This document shows positions 31,470 through 40,561 of a stretch of DNA of 64,000 nt, piece by piece. A model generated the notes under the pieces. It saw nothing but the letters and a program-made list of their open reading frames with translations. It ran no database searches and was not told the origin of the DNA. The stretch lies in the NCBI GenBank assembly GCA_964530625.1, contig CAZHAK010000001.1, forward strand, positions 62,001 to 126,000. Reading direction: 5' to 3'. Both the position numbers and the translations under genes were made by a program. The stretch is from JABWCQ01 sp964530625. GTDB lineage: Bacteria > Electryoneota > RPQS01. Numbering within the stretch: position 1 is the first letter of the stretch; every line of letters begins with the position of its first letter.

Positions 31470-32693
31470 CTACCGTTGGACAGGAGTTCCTCCGGGCTGA
31501 TGAATCGAGATGGAATCATCACGGAAAGTGACGTAGTAGAAACCTTTGTCCTGTGCCGAGAATATCCCCGGATCCGTGTAGGTACGGAGGGTGGTTGAGT
31601 CAATCACCGTGAACGGTCCGGCGGTATTGGGCGAGCGATAAACGTAGTACTGGTCTATGCCATCAGGGAATTGCCAGTTCAAGACGGCGTTGTTTCCGGA
31701 CGCGAGGACGGTCAGGATCGGGCCAACGAGCAGCGAATCAAACTCGGCTTGTGACCAGCGACCGAGATCGTCGCGGGTGCGGAATCCGACCCGGTAGTAA
31801 CCGACGGGGAAGTTGGTATAGACTTGCAAAAAATCTTCGGTTCCTTCATCGAACGCGCCGTCTTGCGGAAGCGGGATTGCAATACCGTTGCCGACACCGG
31901 GATCACTGCCGACAAAAACTTCTGCGGCGGTGAGGGTGCGAGCGACTCCGCCGACAAAAGGTGAGCTGACGATTAAATAGGCGCGATGAACTTCGCCCGT
32001 ACGGCCCAAATCATCAATCGAGCGCATGTCGATGGTATGCAAACCGATGTCGAGTGCATTCGTAGCGATGACTTCGTTAAAGTTGACAATTCCGTTATCG
32101 GGATAGTCAAAGCTCGTGAAGGATCCGCCGTCTATACGGTATTCCATGTTGGTCACGACACGGGGAGCAAAACCGGCGGTATTAGAAATGACTAAAAATC
32201 CATCCACGACTAGACCAATGCGACCCAAATCATCGGTGGAGCGAACACGTAAGCGATGGACGCCGTTTGTTAAGCCGACAGTTGAGACAATTTCAGAAAA
32301 GTTTGCATTGTCCGCATCGGCAACATCCACGTTAGTAAAGGCTCCGTTGTCAATCTGATAAGCCATAGATGTGACCAGTCGGGCAACTCCCGTTGCAGGA
32401 GCGAGGATCAGGTAGGCATCCGTTGCCACTCCCCAGACGTTTGTTGCGCCGGAACGCAGGCTGTCAATTTTGCAACGAACTTTGGCGCGGATAAGATCGC
32501 CTGCGGAGAACGATCCAGTTGCAATTTCGAAAGCAAGTGGTTCCTGTGCTTCAGGTGAGCCAATGGTAAGTGCGTTACCGTTGCCAACTCCGGGATCGGT
32601 GCCGATAAACCATTCGGCTTGTGTGACGACTGCGGATTGGGCAAAAACAAGCGAGCTAAGCGCGAGCATCGCAAATAGAAGAACTCTCTTCAT
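31470..32693 (-). CDS. Secreted repeat protein with 'IGTDPGVGNG' motifs, untagged
   Basis: 407 residues with a signal peptide (to VFAQ, about 19). AEWFIGTDPGVGNGNALTI (about 27-45) recurs as AEVFVGSDPGVGNGIAIPL (about 258-276). Between them lie two copies of a unit of roughly 70 residues: ARLVTSMAYQIDNGAFTNVDVADADNANFSEIVSTVGLTNGVHRLRVRSTDDLGR and PRVVTNMEYRIDGGSFTSFDYPDNGIVNFNEVIATNALDIGLHTIDMRSIDDLGR. The C-terminus is fibronectin III-like (NNAVLNWQFPDGIDQYYVYRS). There is no PNPFN tag, unlike many relatives with the same motifs in FCB genomes, so it may remain in the periplasm or be exported with its partner. Second gene of a pair with the beta-helix protein upstream (19 bases). Confidence 0.75.
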   Translation of the reverse strand: MKRVLLFAMLALSSLVFAQSAVVTQAEWFIGTDPGVGNGNALTIGSPEAQEPLAFEIATGSFSAGDLIRAKVRCKIDSLRSGATNVWGVATDAYLILAPATGVARLVTSMAYQIDNGAFTNVDVADADNANFSEIVSTVGLTNGVHRLRVRSTDDLGRIGLVVDGFLVISNTAGFAPRVVTNMEYRIDGGSFTSFDYPDNGIVNFNEVIATNALDIGLHTIDMRSIDDLGRTGEVHRAYLIVSSPFVGGVARTLTAAEVFVGSDPGVGNGIAIPLPQDGAFDEGTEDFLQVYTNFPVGYYRVGFRTRDDLGRWSQAEFDSLLVGPILTVLASGNNAVLNWQFPDGIDQYYVYRSPNTAGPFTVIDSTTLRTYTDPGIFSAQDKGFYYVTFRDDSISIHQPGGTPVQR

Positions 32694-32712
32694 GATGAGA
32701 ATCTCCTATGAT

Positions 32713-33813
32713 TTAGTATTGCGGTCCGACGCGACCCAAGGCCGTGGCATTGACAGGAGTGCCGACTCCGACGAGGTTCGGGTTCAGGAGAATGTTAACT
32801 GCCCAAGGGTAGTTGGGAACGCCGTTATCGACTAAGGGCTTGGGGCCGCCGTAAACGCCGCGATCCGATTGACTGCCGTCGGTGAAGTCGAGCAAGCTGG
32901 GATGACCGGAGTTAATCAAGCTCGCACCGTTGACAGCATCGAGGTGTAAATCGGTGATGCCGATTTCATAGTTGTTCGTGGTATTGTAGTTCACGAACGG
33001 GTTGGTCGAGATAACTGTGGTGTTGGTGCCGGGAACTGCGGGAGATGCTGGGGCGGAGTTGTAATCCCAGACGCTGGAGGCGTTATAGGAACCGAAGGAC
33101 CCTGCTCCTGTCCAATCGTAGAAAATGTTATTAATAGCGATCAGTGGACCACCAGCGGCGTTCAAGTTTAGCGCTGTGGTGTAATTTAGAAACACACTGT
33201 TATAGAGTTCGACCGTTCCTGATGCGGCGGCGCCTGTGAGTGCACGACATTGAGAATGTCCACCTCGATTAACAAAAACGCAGTTGCGAATGGTTGTTGG
33301 GTAGTTTGCCGAGCTAATGAAAATCGCTGGTGCATTTGTGGTCGTTGCATTGTTCATAAAAATGCAATCCTCAACGGTCAGGGTTCGCGCTCCGCTTGCT
33401 TCTATTGGGGCACTACTTCCGGACGTATTGCTGATTAAGCAGCGACGCACAGAAATCGAATCAGCGTTATTAACAAAGGTGAACTGCTGACTAGAGGCGT
33501 TCACTTGCAGACCTTCCCATGATGTTCCGTTCTGGCCACTTGTGTTCGCGTACCATACGCCAGTCAAATTCACAATAGATTGGTCCCAACCAGCACCAAT
33601 GTAGATCAGGCGCTTGTTAGTCTGGTTGATGTTGCCGTCGGAATAGGTTCCGGGGCCGATCAAAATGGTGTCACCGGAAACGGCGGCATTGGCGGCGGCA
33701 GAAATCGTGGTGTGCGTACCAGCTCCGGTTGAGGAGACATAGCGGATGGTTGCAAATGCCGAGGAAGCGAAAACAAGCATGAGGGCCATTAGCCCGGTCG
33801 CGAACTTTTTCAT
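32713..33813 (-). CDS. Secreted beta-helix protein without sorting domain
   Basis: ATG 33813 (site AAAGGAC) gives MKKFATGLMALMLVFASSAFA as signal peptide; 366 residues. IRYVSSTGAGTHTTISAAANAAVSGDTILIGPGTYSDGNI is the helix entry, followed by Asn/Ser-rich coils (ISVRRCLISNTSGSSAPIEA, LTVEDCIFMNNATTTNAPAIFI, TTIRNCVFVNRGG, VELYNSVFLNYTTAL). The end, ASLINSGHPSLLDFTDGSQSDRGVYGGP, matches the NSGHP...YGGP exit seen in the 20224 gene. The chain stops there with only about 30 further residues and no PNPFN domain, so either it was lost or the protein works in the periplasm. Cotranscribed with the next gene downstream. Confidence 0.75.
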   Translation of the reverse strand: MKKFATGLMALMLVFASSAFATIRYVSSTGAGTHTTISAAANAAVSGDTILIGPGTYSDGNINQTNKRLIYIGAGWDQSIVNLTGVWYANTSGQNGTSWEGLQVNASSQQFTFVNNADSISVRRCLISNTSGSSAPIEASGARTLTVEDCIFMNNATTTNAPAIFISSANYPTTIRNCVFVNRGGHSQCRALTGAAASGTVELYNSVFLNYTTALNLNAAGGPLIAINNIFYDWTGAGSFGSYNASSVWDYNSAPASPAVPGTNTTVISTNPFVNYNTTNNYEIGITDLHLDAVNGASLINSGHPSLLDFTDGSQSDRGVYGGPKPLVDNGVPNYPWAVNILLNPNLVGVGTPVNATALGRVGPQY

Positions 33814-34007
33814 ACGTTGTCCTTTTGAGTGGAAGGATGGGAGTTGTTTGTTCCAACAATGGAAACTCAATATACCTACAAAAACAATCAGAAAACAAGC
33901 CTCAAGCCGCCAGAAAACAGATATTTAGAAATAGACGTATATTGTAATATATCAACTTAAAGGGGGGCAGGAGGCGAGATTAGTCACTCACCTCCAGACC
34001 AAGAAAA

Positions 34008-34030
34008 CGGCGAGCCTGAAAGGCTCGCCG
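34008..34030 (-). terminator. Terminator after the 767-residue secreted protein
   Basis: CGGCGAGCCT (34008-34017), loop GAA, AGGCTCGCCG (34021-34030). On the minus strand TTTTCTTGG follows. Confidence 0.9.
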
Positions 34031-34059
34031 AAATGAATATTGCGGAAGAGGGTTCGACC

Positions 34060-36363
34060 TTACTTCAGCAGCACAATTTTCTGAGTTTGAGTGAAGCTGC
34101 CGGACGAGAGCCGGACGAAGTAAAGGCCGCTGGGGGAGTTGTCGGCCTGCCATTGGGTGGAGTGGCTGCCCACCGGAACCACTTCGTTGAATATGGTGGC
34201 GACATGCCGGCCCGTGACGTCCACGATGTCGAGCGACAGGTGCGCGGGGGCGGGGACGTCGAAAGCGAGAGTGACCGTTGAGTTGAACGGGTTGGGGTAG
34301 GCGTCGTGAAGGATGAAAGATGAAGGCAACAAAGCGGGGTCGTCAGCGGCGATTTGCCATGCGCGTACATACACCGTGTCAGTGACGTGCGGCACCAGCG
34401 GCATACCGCTATTATCCACGAGCGAAAGCATAATTTCGTTCACCGTGAAGTACCACAACGGAACTTCGAATGAATCAAGAGCGACGAAGGATGAATCAAC
34501 AAACGGCTCTTCATTCTGCCAGAAATCGCGCACCTGCAAGCGAAGACGACCGTCTCCGCCTGAGTCAGCAATCACGAAATCCATAACTTCAAAATGTACG
34601 AACGGATACCAGTCGTTATACCATTCTGAAACATCAGGCGGCTGAGACGGCCACGTAATAGTAATGGCGGGGTGCAATTGAGTGTAGTTAACATGTACCG
34701 AGTCAATCACCGGAGGAACGAGCGGCTGAAAAGCGAGATCGAGAATCTCCAGAGTAATCAAATTCAAACCTAAGGACAACGTGACGGGATAAGGAGCAAC
34801 TTCGTTGGTGACGTTGGGATCTTGATCATTGACCATGACCGATACATAGCCGTCGCCGTTATTGGGATCAATAAAAAAATTCTCAACTTCAAAAACGATG
34901 TCTATGTTTGCATTTCCGACCGTGCTCATGTCTTCGGGTGAAGTGATGATGACAGCAGGCGGGAAAACGGTGTTGGGACCGAGTTCACCGTCGACATTGA
35001 TGTTTTGCAAATAGATATCCATCGAAGCCGTGCGCGAATCGGGCCAAGCGGCAATGATCTGTCCGAGCGGATTGGCCGTCGCGTGCGGACGGCCTTTTTC
35101 GCTGACGACACTGCATAAGTCTTTTACCGGCGGCGTCCATTGCGGTGCTCCGGCTTCATCAAGTTGACTGGCGCGAAGAAGTGTGTGAATCGCGCTGCCG
35201 GGCGCATATTGCGAATAAAAAACCGAGTAGGCGTCAAGTTGGCGCAATGCGCGGACATTAAAGCACGGCGACGTGGAAAGCGGAGCGATAGTAACGCCTG
35301 CGGTGTTCCACAAGTAGGTTCCGTTTGCCGCAAGATATTGCGCGTCAATACCGCCTTGCGATTGACTGGTGTTGGCCGTCTGGTAATAAACGACAATGCC
35401 GTTTTCCGCCAGCACGGCAGAAGGAGACATTTGCAATTCGTTCGCGGACAAATCGATTTGCACACCGTTGGCCGTCCACTCCGCCACTCCGCCCGCCGTG
35501 ACATGCTGCACGAAACAGTGATGCACGTTGTTGCGCGTGTCATACCAGAAAGAATAGGCTCCGCCATTGCCATCGTGAATCACGTCAGGCCGCATCTGAA
35601 TGCCGATGCCGTTGGTGGTCATCACCGCGACGCCGCCCGGATTCCAGAGCATGTTTCCCGTCGTGGAGAGTTTCTGCAAGTAGATATGTCGCGGCGAATT
35701 AAATTGCGTGCCCTGATGAATCAAATACGACAGCAGCACCGCACCGCTGTCCGCTTTAGAAATGCGCGGAATGGAGAGCGGATTTGCATTCGTTATGGTA
35801 ATCGTTTCCGGACTGAAGACGTCACCGCCCGCGGAATTCAAGCGCCGCAAGTGAATAACCGTTTCCTCCTGCCAGGCAAAGACGACATCGCCATTGTCCA
35901 TCGGAGCGATGCGCGGGTCCGGCTCGAAACCGTCGTTCATAGAGAGCATAATCCCTTCCACACCCCACAGAGCCTCCTGCTGTGGGCCCATCTTGTATAC
36001 CGTGATGTCGCGGTCAGTGCCATTGCGGATGTCGTTGACGGCGATGATGCAGTTATCGTCTGCATCCACGGCCATGTCCCAATCGGTGAGCGAGGTGGAT
36101 TGCGGATAATCTGAAACCAACATGCCGCAGGGAGTTGTCCACTGCGGCACGCCTTCAGAGTCAAATCGTTGCAGGTAGACGTCGTAATTGCCGGAAGCAT
36201 GATCCCACCAAGTGACGTAACAACCGCCGTCGGATGTTGCGGCAATCTTGGGCAGAGCTTGCTCGCCGGTGTGATCGCAAACCAATAAATTCTCAAGCGG
36301 CGATGTCGGCCACTGAGCAAGTGCGGAGAGGGTGTAGAACAGAGTGAGTAGAGCGCGTTTCAT
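34060..36363 (-). CDS. Large secreted protein, beta-propeller-like, with PNPFN sorting domain
   Basis: 767 residues from ATG 36363, ribosome site GGAGGTGG. A short signal peptide (MKRALLTLFYTLSALAQ) is followed by about 430 residues of repeats of the type ATSDGGCYVTWWDHASGNYDVYLQRFDSEGVPQW, HDGNGGAYSFWYDTRNNVHHCFVQHVTAGG and LGQIIAAWPDSRTASMDIYLQNI, the WxDxR-containing blades of sialidase-like propellers. Ig-like domains (about 460-660) follow, and then the sorting domain (AYPNPFNSTVTLAFDVPAPAHLSLDIV, VTGRHVATIFNE, SGLYFVRLSSGSF). Exported through a type IX-like route and probably surface-attached. No catalytic site is visible, so it may be adhesive. It has its own terminator. Confidence 0.85.
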   Translation of the reverse strand: MKRALLTLFYTLSALAQWPTSPLENLLVCDHTGEQALPKIAATSDGGCYVTWWDHASGNYDVYLQRFDSEGVPQWTTPCGMLVSDYPQSTSLTDWDMAVDADDNCIIAVNDIRNGTDRDITVYKMGPQQEALWGVEGIMLSMNDGFEPDPRIAPMDNGDVVFAWQEETVIHLRRLNSAGGDVFSPETITITNANPLSIPRISKADSGAVLLSYLIHQGTQFNSPRHIYLQKLSTTGNMLWNPGGVAVMTTNGIGIQMRPDVIHDGNGGAYSFWYDTRNNVHHCFVQHVTAGGVAEWTANGVQIDLSANELQMSPSAVLAENGIVVYYQTANTSQSQGGIDAQYLAANGTYLWNTAGVTIAPLSTSPCFNVRALRQLDAYSVFYSQYAPGSAIHTLLRASQLDEAGAPQWTPPVKDLCSVVSEKGRPHATANPLGQIIAAWPDSRTASMDIYLQNINVDGELGPNTVFPPAVIITSPEDMSTVGNANIDIVFEVENFFIDPNNGDGYVSVMVNDQDPNVTNEVAPYPVTLSLGLNLITLEILDLAFQPLVPPVIDSVHVNYTQLHPAITITWPSQPPDVSEWYNDWYPFVHFEVMDFVIADSGGDGRLRLQVRDFWQNEEPFVDSSFVALDSFEVPLWYFTVNEIMLSLVDNSGMPLVPHVTDTVYVRAWQIAADDPALLPSSFILHDAYPNPFNSTVTLAFDVPAPAHLSLDIVDVTGRHVATIFNEVVPVGSHSTQWQADNSPSGLYFVRLSSGSFTQTQKIVLLK

Positions 36364-36442
36364 GAGTCCACCTCCGAAGAGAAATCGAAAACGCAGACGC
36401 GAATGAGCCCGCGAAGCGCAATGGGTCCAGCGTTCACGCTGG

Positions 36443-37750
36443 CTATTTCTGAATATCCAGTTTCATCATGACCAAGCCCGCGAGAAGTTTAGGATAGAAG
36501 TCGGTAGACTTTTGCGGCATTCTTTCGCCTGCGGCGGCAACGGTTTTGACGTCGCTGACGCTCGTTGGATTAAGAATAAAGGCGGCTTGAATGCCGTCTT
36601 TACCGACGGCGTCGACAGCTTCCTGACGGCTGCGGACATATTCGACGTGTGTTCCTGCGGACAAAATTTTCGCGTCAATACCAAGCTCATGCTCAAGAAT
36701 CAGCGAATGCAGTGTCGTGACACCGAGTTTGCGTGAAGATTCTAAGAGTCCCGCTAAATCTTCTCTGTCCACCATCACGGTCAAATTCTTGGGCTGCAAA
36801 AAATAATAGAATTCGTCACGCGTACCGACGGCTTTCATGCCGAAGACCTGATCGGTTTCAACGGTGTCCATGCGGGCGAAGAGCGCGTCAGCGGACGAGA
36901 GCGGCGTGGCGATGAAGCTTTCACCCAGCGCGGCTAATAATTTTTGTCCGGAGAAATTCTTGACGTTGCGAATCAAACGATGAGTAGGCAGAATCACCAA
37001 GCCGGGGTCTTCCATTGGAAAAAGTCCCATCATCCGGTGATCGAACCCCTGGTGACCGAGGGGTTTCCACTTTTGGTCGAGCGCTTCGCGCTTGAACGTG
37101 CAGGCGGTTTCGTAGCGGTGATGTCCGTCGGCGATAAAGAGATCGCACGCCGCGAGCAGCTTCTGCATCTTAGTCACGAACTCGGGTTCGTCGGCAATCC
37201 AGACTTGATGCAACTCGCCGAAATCATCGCGGCACTCGAGCACGGGTTTCTTGGCGGTGGCAACTGAATCCATCAGCGTCACGCTCGCTCTCTCGGGATC
37301 CGAGTAGAGCATAAAGATTAACTCGTCGTTGGTTTCCAGCGCGCGCAAAAGTCGCAACCGGTCGGCCTTAGGACCGGCCAATGTGTGCTCGTGAGACTTG
37401 ACATTATCTTCTTCGAGCGCGACGGAAGCCATGAAGCCCTTGCGGACGTATTTCTTGTCCAGAAAAGTGAAGGTCTGATAGTAGAGATAAAAGGCCGGGC
37501 CCTTGGCTTCAACGAGCGTGCCGTCGGCAATCCACTGCTTCAGCGTGGCGGCGGCTCCGGGGTAGGCCGACTCGGGGTTGGAGACGGTCTCGTCAGACTT
37601 GATCACGCGCACGACGTTGTGCGGATCGCGGTCGTAATAGGACTTTTGAAGGGCGCGATCTATCTTGTCGTAGGGTTGGGTGACCAGCTTGTCGAGCTTG
37701 GCGGCCAGGGCTTGGGAATAAGTTAAGCCACGGAAGGGGTGAATACGGGC
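36443..37750 (-). CDS. DUF1015 family protein
   Basis: 435 residues from ATG 37750 (CCGGAG upstream). MARIHPFRGLTYSQALAAKLDKLVTQPYDKIDRALQKSYYDRDPHNVVRVIK is the unmistakable opening of DUF1015. DGHHRYETACTFKREAL (about 227-243) is its conserved central motif and ILNPTSVSDVKTVAAAGERMPQKSTDFYPKLLAGLVM the conserved end. The family is cytoplasmic, of unsolved biochemistry, and in many anaerobic Firmicutes and Bacteroidetes sits in one operon with serC/serA-type genes, which suggests a part in serine metabolism. Here the candidate partners (serA at 51465, class V aminotransferase at 58719) are on the same strand but 14-21 kb away. Confidence 0.9.
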   Translation of the reverse strand, partial: ARIHPFRGLTYSQALAAKLDKLVTQPYDKIDRALQKSYYDRDPHNVVRVIKSDETVSNPESAYPGAAATLKQWIADGTLVEAKGPAFYLYYQTFTFLDKKYVRKGFMASVALEEDNVKSHEHTLAGPKADRLRLLRALETNDELIFMLYSDPERASVTLMDSVATAKKPVLECRDDFGELHQVWIADEPEFVTKMQKLLAACDLFIADGHHRYETACTFKREALDQKWKPLGHQGFDHRMMGLFPMEDPGLVILPTHRLIRNVKNFSGQKLLAALGESFIATPLSSADALFARMDTVETDQVFGMKAVGTRDEFYYFLQPKNLTVMVDREDLAGLLESSRKLGVTTLHSLILEHELGIDAKILSAGTHVEYVRSRQEAVDAVGKDGIQAAFILNPTSVSDVKTVAAAGERMPQKSTDFYPKLLAGLVMMKLDIQK

Positions 37751-37828
37751 CATCTGGGACTCCGGATAATACAGGGGGTGGTTTGCGAAAAGATACACAA
37801 ACTACCGTAAAACTGCAAGCCGCCTTGT

Positions 37829-37857
37829 TTGACTAAGTGCCTCAGATTGTGTATTTT
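37829..37857 (+). promoter_or_regulatory. Sigma70-like promoter for the MgtE-N/CBS gene
   Basis: TTGACT (37829-37834), 17 bases, TATTTT (37852-37857), giving a leader of about 65 bases. Confidence 0.6.
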
Positions 37858-37867
37858 ACAAGGTTAC

Positions 37868-37893
37868 CAGCGCCAGCACCAGCGTAGGCGCTG
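37868..37893 (+). promoter_or_regulatory. Hairpin in the 5' leader of the MgtE-N/CBS gene
   Basis: CAGCGCC (37868-37874) and GGCGCTG (37887-37893), loop of 12, lie between promoter and start. The bases before the ATG (TATCTCCCTA) lack a Shine-Dalgarno sequence, so initiation may be weak or regulated. Confidence 0.4.
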
Positions 37894-37929
37894 CCCCGGC
37901 GCGCTGACGCAGTCTCTTGGTATCTCCCT

Positions 37930-39216
37930 ATGTCCACACGTCATCCCGAAGAACTGGTCTATTTATCATCTATACTGGGACGGCCTGCCTATTCCCGGAC
38001 TTTGGGAACGGGGATGGGAACCGTGTGGGACGTCATCGCGCAGGTAACCGAGATGTTTCCGGAGCTGAAAGGGCTGGTTTTGCGGAACGGGGGCAGGCTG
38101 GTACTCTATCCGGCGACGGGCATGGAGTATCTTGAGCTTTTGAGAACGCGTCAGTTGAAAGTGGACGAACACAAGATCGAGCCACTCAAACCGGCCGCAG
38201 ATGATATTTCGCTGCGCGAGACCCTCTGGGATCGCCAGATTGTGGACGTGGAAGGCGCGAAAGTCGTGCGCGTCAACGACGTGCAGCTTTTGATCGGTGA
38301 ACGGCAGTGGGTTGTGCACGTGGACGTGGGAGTGTCGGGGCTGGCGCGGCGGTTGGGATATGAAACGGCCTTGCGCAAAGCGGCAAGTGTCATCGGCAGA
38401 AAGTTTGAAGACGAACTGATCTCATGGAAGTTCGTTCAGCCCGTGAGCGATTCGACGGAAGCGCCCGGGCCGATTCGGTTGAAGATTGGCGCGCGTAGAC
38501 TGAAGGCAATGCATCCCGGCGAAATCGCGGACATTCTGGAAGAACTCGATCATGGTCAGCGTCAGGTGATGCTGGCCGCGATGGATACGGAGACTGCCGC
38601 CGAAGCTCTCGAAGAGACGGACTCCGACGTGCAGCGGACGATTCTCGAAAGTCTCGAACCGGAACGCGCGGCGGATATTATCGAAGAGATGGAGCCGTCC
38701 ATCGCCGCCGACTTGCTTTCGGATTTGGATAAGCAGGCTTCCGAACGCATAATTGAGAACTTTGAGTTCGAAGATGAGCGCGCCGAAGTAACGGAATTGA
38801 TGGCCTATGAGGATGAAACCGCCGGCGCGCTGATGACGACGGACTTCATCGAGATGGAGGACGACAAGACTGTCGAAGACGCGATTGAACTGCTGCGTGA
38901 TAACGCCGAAGAGATTGAAGCGTACTACTATGTCTATGTGCACAACGACGACGGTGTGCTGACGGGAGTGGTTTCGATGCGCAATCTCTTGCTGACGGAT
39001 CCCGCGCTGCAATTGGGGAACATTATGTCGGGCCGGCTAATCACGGTGCCGCTCGACGCAGATTTATCGGATATTGCCGAAACATTTTTGCGGTATAACT
39101 TTCTGTTCATTCCCGTGGTGGATGAAAATGGAATTCAAAAAGGAGTCATCAGTTTCAAAGACTCGCTCGATGAACTGATGCCGACTCTTTACAAGACGTG
39201 GAAGAAAGATAAGTGA
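37930..39216 (+). CDS. Soluble MgtE-N/CBS protein with PRC-barrel-like N-terminus (no channel)
   Basis: 428 residues, no membrane helix. The N-terminal 165 residues hold two PRC-barrel-like segments (VYLSSILGRPAYSRTLGTGMGTVWDVI and RQIVDVEGAKVVRVNDVQLLIGERQWVVHVDVG). From about 170 to 300 comes the MgtE N-terminal superhelix (LKAMHPGEIADILEELDHGQRQVMLAAMDTETAAEALEE, LEPERAADIIEEMEPSIAADLLSDLD, YEDETAGALMTTDF), and 305-425 is a CBS pair (VEDAIELLRDNAEEIEAYYYVYVHNDDGVLTGVVSMRNLLL). In MgtE channels these cytosolic domains sense Mg2+ and gate the pore. Here the pore is absent. The Nramp-type carrier two genes downstream is the evident partner, so this is probably its detached metal sensor. Confidence 0.88.
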   Translation: MSTRHPEELVYLSSILGRPAYSRTLGTGMGTVWDVIAQVTEMFPELKGLVLRNGGRLVLYPATGMEYLELLRTRQLKVDEHKIEPLKPAADDISLRETLWDRQIVDVEGAKVVRVNDVQLLIGERQWVVHVDVGVSGLARRLGYETALRKAASVIGRKFEDELISWKFVQPVSDSTEAPGPIRLKIGARRLKAMHPGEIADILEELDHGQRQVMLAAMDTETAAEALEETDSDVQRTILESLEPERAADIIEEMEPSIAADLLSDLDKQASERIIENFEFEDERAEVTELMAYEDETAGALMTTDFIEMEDDKTVEDAIELLRDNAEEIEAYYYVYVHNDDGVLTGVVSMRNLLLTDPALQLGNIMSGRLITVPLDADLSDIAETFLRYNFLFIPVVDENGIQKGVISFKDSLDELMPTLYKTWKKDK

Positions 39217-40499
39217 CGAAAGAAAAAGAAAAAGACATTGCCGTAATCGAAGAGCACACGGAGTTTGAGCATTTTGAACTCGACGAGCGGCTCTTGCGCG
39301 CGGTCACGCTTATGGGATACGAGCGTCCGACGCCGATTCAAGAGCAGGCGATTCCGCTCGCGCTGAAGGGTGTGGACGTGATGGGTGCCGCGCAAACGGG
39401 GACGGGCAAAACGGCGGCCTTCGGTTTGCCGCTCTTGCAGCGCGCCTTGACGGAAAAGCATGAGAAGCCGATGGCGCTGGTGCTGTCACCGACGCGTGAA
39501 CTGGCCGTGCAGATTGAAGAAGCGATGAAAAAATTTGCCAAGCACACGAAAATCAGAGTGCTGTCGATTTACGGCGGAGTCGGATACGGTCCGCAAATGG
39601 ACGGATTGAAGAAGGGCGCCGATATTATCGTGGCGACGCCGGGTCGGCTGCTCGATTATGTTGCGCGCGGCACAATCAATTTGGATACTCTGAAGATGCT
39701 CGTGCTGGACGAAGCGGACAGAATGCTCGATATGGGATTTTTGCCGGACGTGCGCAGAATCATCGCTCGGGTGCCGAAAGACCGTCAGACCATGCTGTTC
39801 TCGGCGACGTTCCCGAACGAGGTGATGCGACTCTCAAAAGAGATTCTGACGGATCCAAAACTTGTGCAGATCGGCGGCAGAAGTTCAGCGGCGCGCGGAT
39901 TGACGCACACAGCCTATCCCGTACCCGCGCACTTGAAGCCCGATTTGCTGAGCGAGATATTGATTGAATTGAACTCGCCTGCGGTATTGATTTTCACCAG
40001 AACGAAGCACCGCGCGGACAAGATTCAGAAACTTCTCACAAAGAGTAAATTTGAAGTAACAAGTTTGCACAGCGACCGCACCCAGAAGCAGCGCATGGCC
40101 GCGCTCGAGGGTTTCAAGCAGGGCAAATACAATGTGATGGTCGCGACCGACATCGCCGCGCGCGGCATTGACGTTACAGGGATCACGCATGTGATAAACT
40201 ATGACTTGCCCGCTACGTCGGAAGATTACGTCCACAGAACAGGCCGCACGGCGCGCGCGGAACGACTGGGCGACGCACTGACACTCGTCGCTCCCGACGA
40301 AGAGATTTTGCTGCGCGAAATCGAAAAACATCTTGGTCAGCAAATGACCCGCGCCGCGCTGAACCATTTTGATTATATGAGAGCAGCTCCGGAAAAAGCG
40401 ACAGGCTTGCAAAAGACCAGCGGCACGATTGGCCCGCAGAAGAAGAGTTTTGCGTCATCGCATCGCCGTCCGAAAATCCCCCGCAGAACCGGTCGTTGA
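39213..40499 (+). CDS. DEAD-box RNA helicase
   Basis: GTG 39213 overlaps the previous stop (GTGA). 428 residues with all core motifs: Q motif GYERPTPIQEQAIP (35-48), Walker A AQTGTGKT (60-67), PTRELA (93-98), GG, TPGR (142-145), DEAD (166-169), SAT (197-199), ARGID and the final HRTGRTAR. The chain ends shortly after the helicase core with a basic tail (KSFASSHRRPKIPRRTGR) typical of RhlE-like proteins. It unwinds short RNA duplexes in the cytoplasm using ATP, for ribosome assembly or mRNA turnover. Translationally coupled to a metal-sensing protein and upstream of a metal carrier, which is an odd setting for a helicase. Confidence 0.95.
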   Translation: MTKEKEKDIAVIEEHTEFEHFELDERLLRAVTLMGYERPTPIQEQAIPLALKGVDVMGAAQTGTGKTAAFGLPLLQRALTEKHEKPMALVLSPTRELAVQIEEAMKKFAKHTKIRVLSIYGGVGYGPQMDGLKKGADIIVATPGRLLDYVARGTINLDTLKMLVLDEADRMLDMGFLPDVRRIIARVPKDRQTMLFSATFPNEVMRLSKEILTDPKLVQIGGRSSAARGLTHTAYPVPAHLKPDLLSEILIELNSPAVLIFTRTKHRADKIQKLLTKSKFEVTSLHSDRTQKQRMAALEGFKQGKYNVMVATDIAARGIDVTGITHVINYDLPATSEDYVHRTGRTARAERLGDALTLVAPDEEILLREIEKHLGQQMTRAALNHFDYMRAAPEKATGLQKTSGTIGPQKKSFASSHRRPKIPRRTGR

Positions 40500-40519
40500 G
40501 AAAACTCCTCACGATTTGA

Positions 40520-40554
40520 CCCCCCTTAATCCCCCCGGAAGACCGGGGGGAAAT
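40520..40554 (+). repeat. C/G-rich palindromic element, copy R3 (contains SD-like run)
   Basis: CCCCCCTTAAT followed by CCCCCCGG (40531-40538), loop AAGA, CCGGGGGG (40543-40550), then AAAT. The GGGGGG of the right arm is 11 bases before the Nramp ATG and is the only Shine-Dalgarno-like run, so the fold would hide it. Confidence 0.75.
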
Positions 40555-40561
40555 ACAAAAA

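Noticed and set aside
35140..36114. A 324-codon open frame on the plus strand
   Set aside because: Antisense to the propeller-like secreted protein, Arg/His-rich without domains, no signal or start context.
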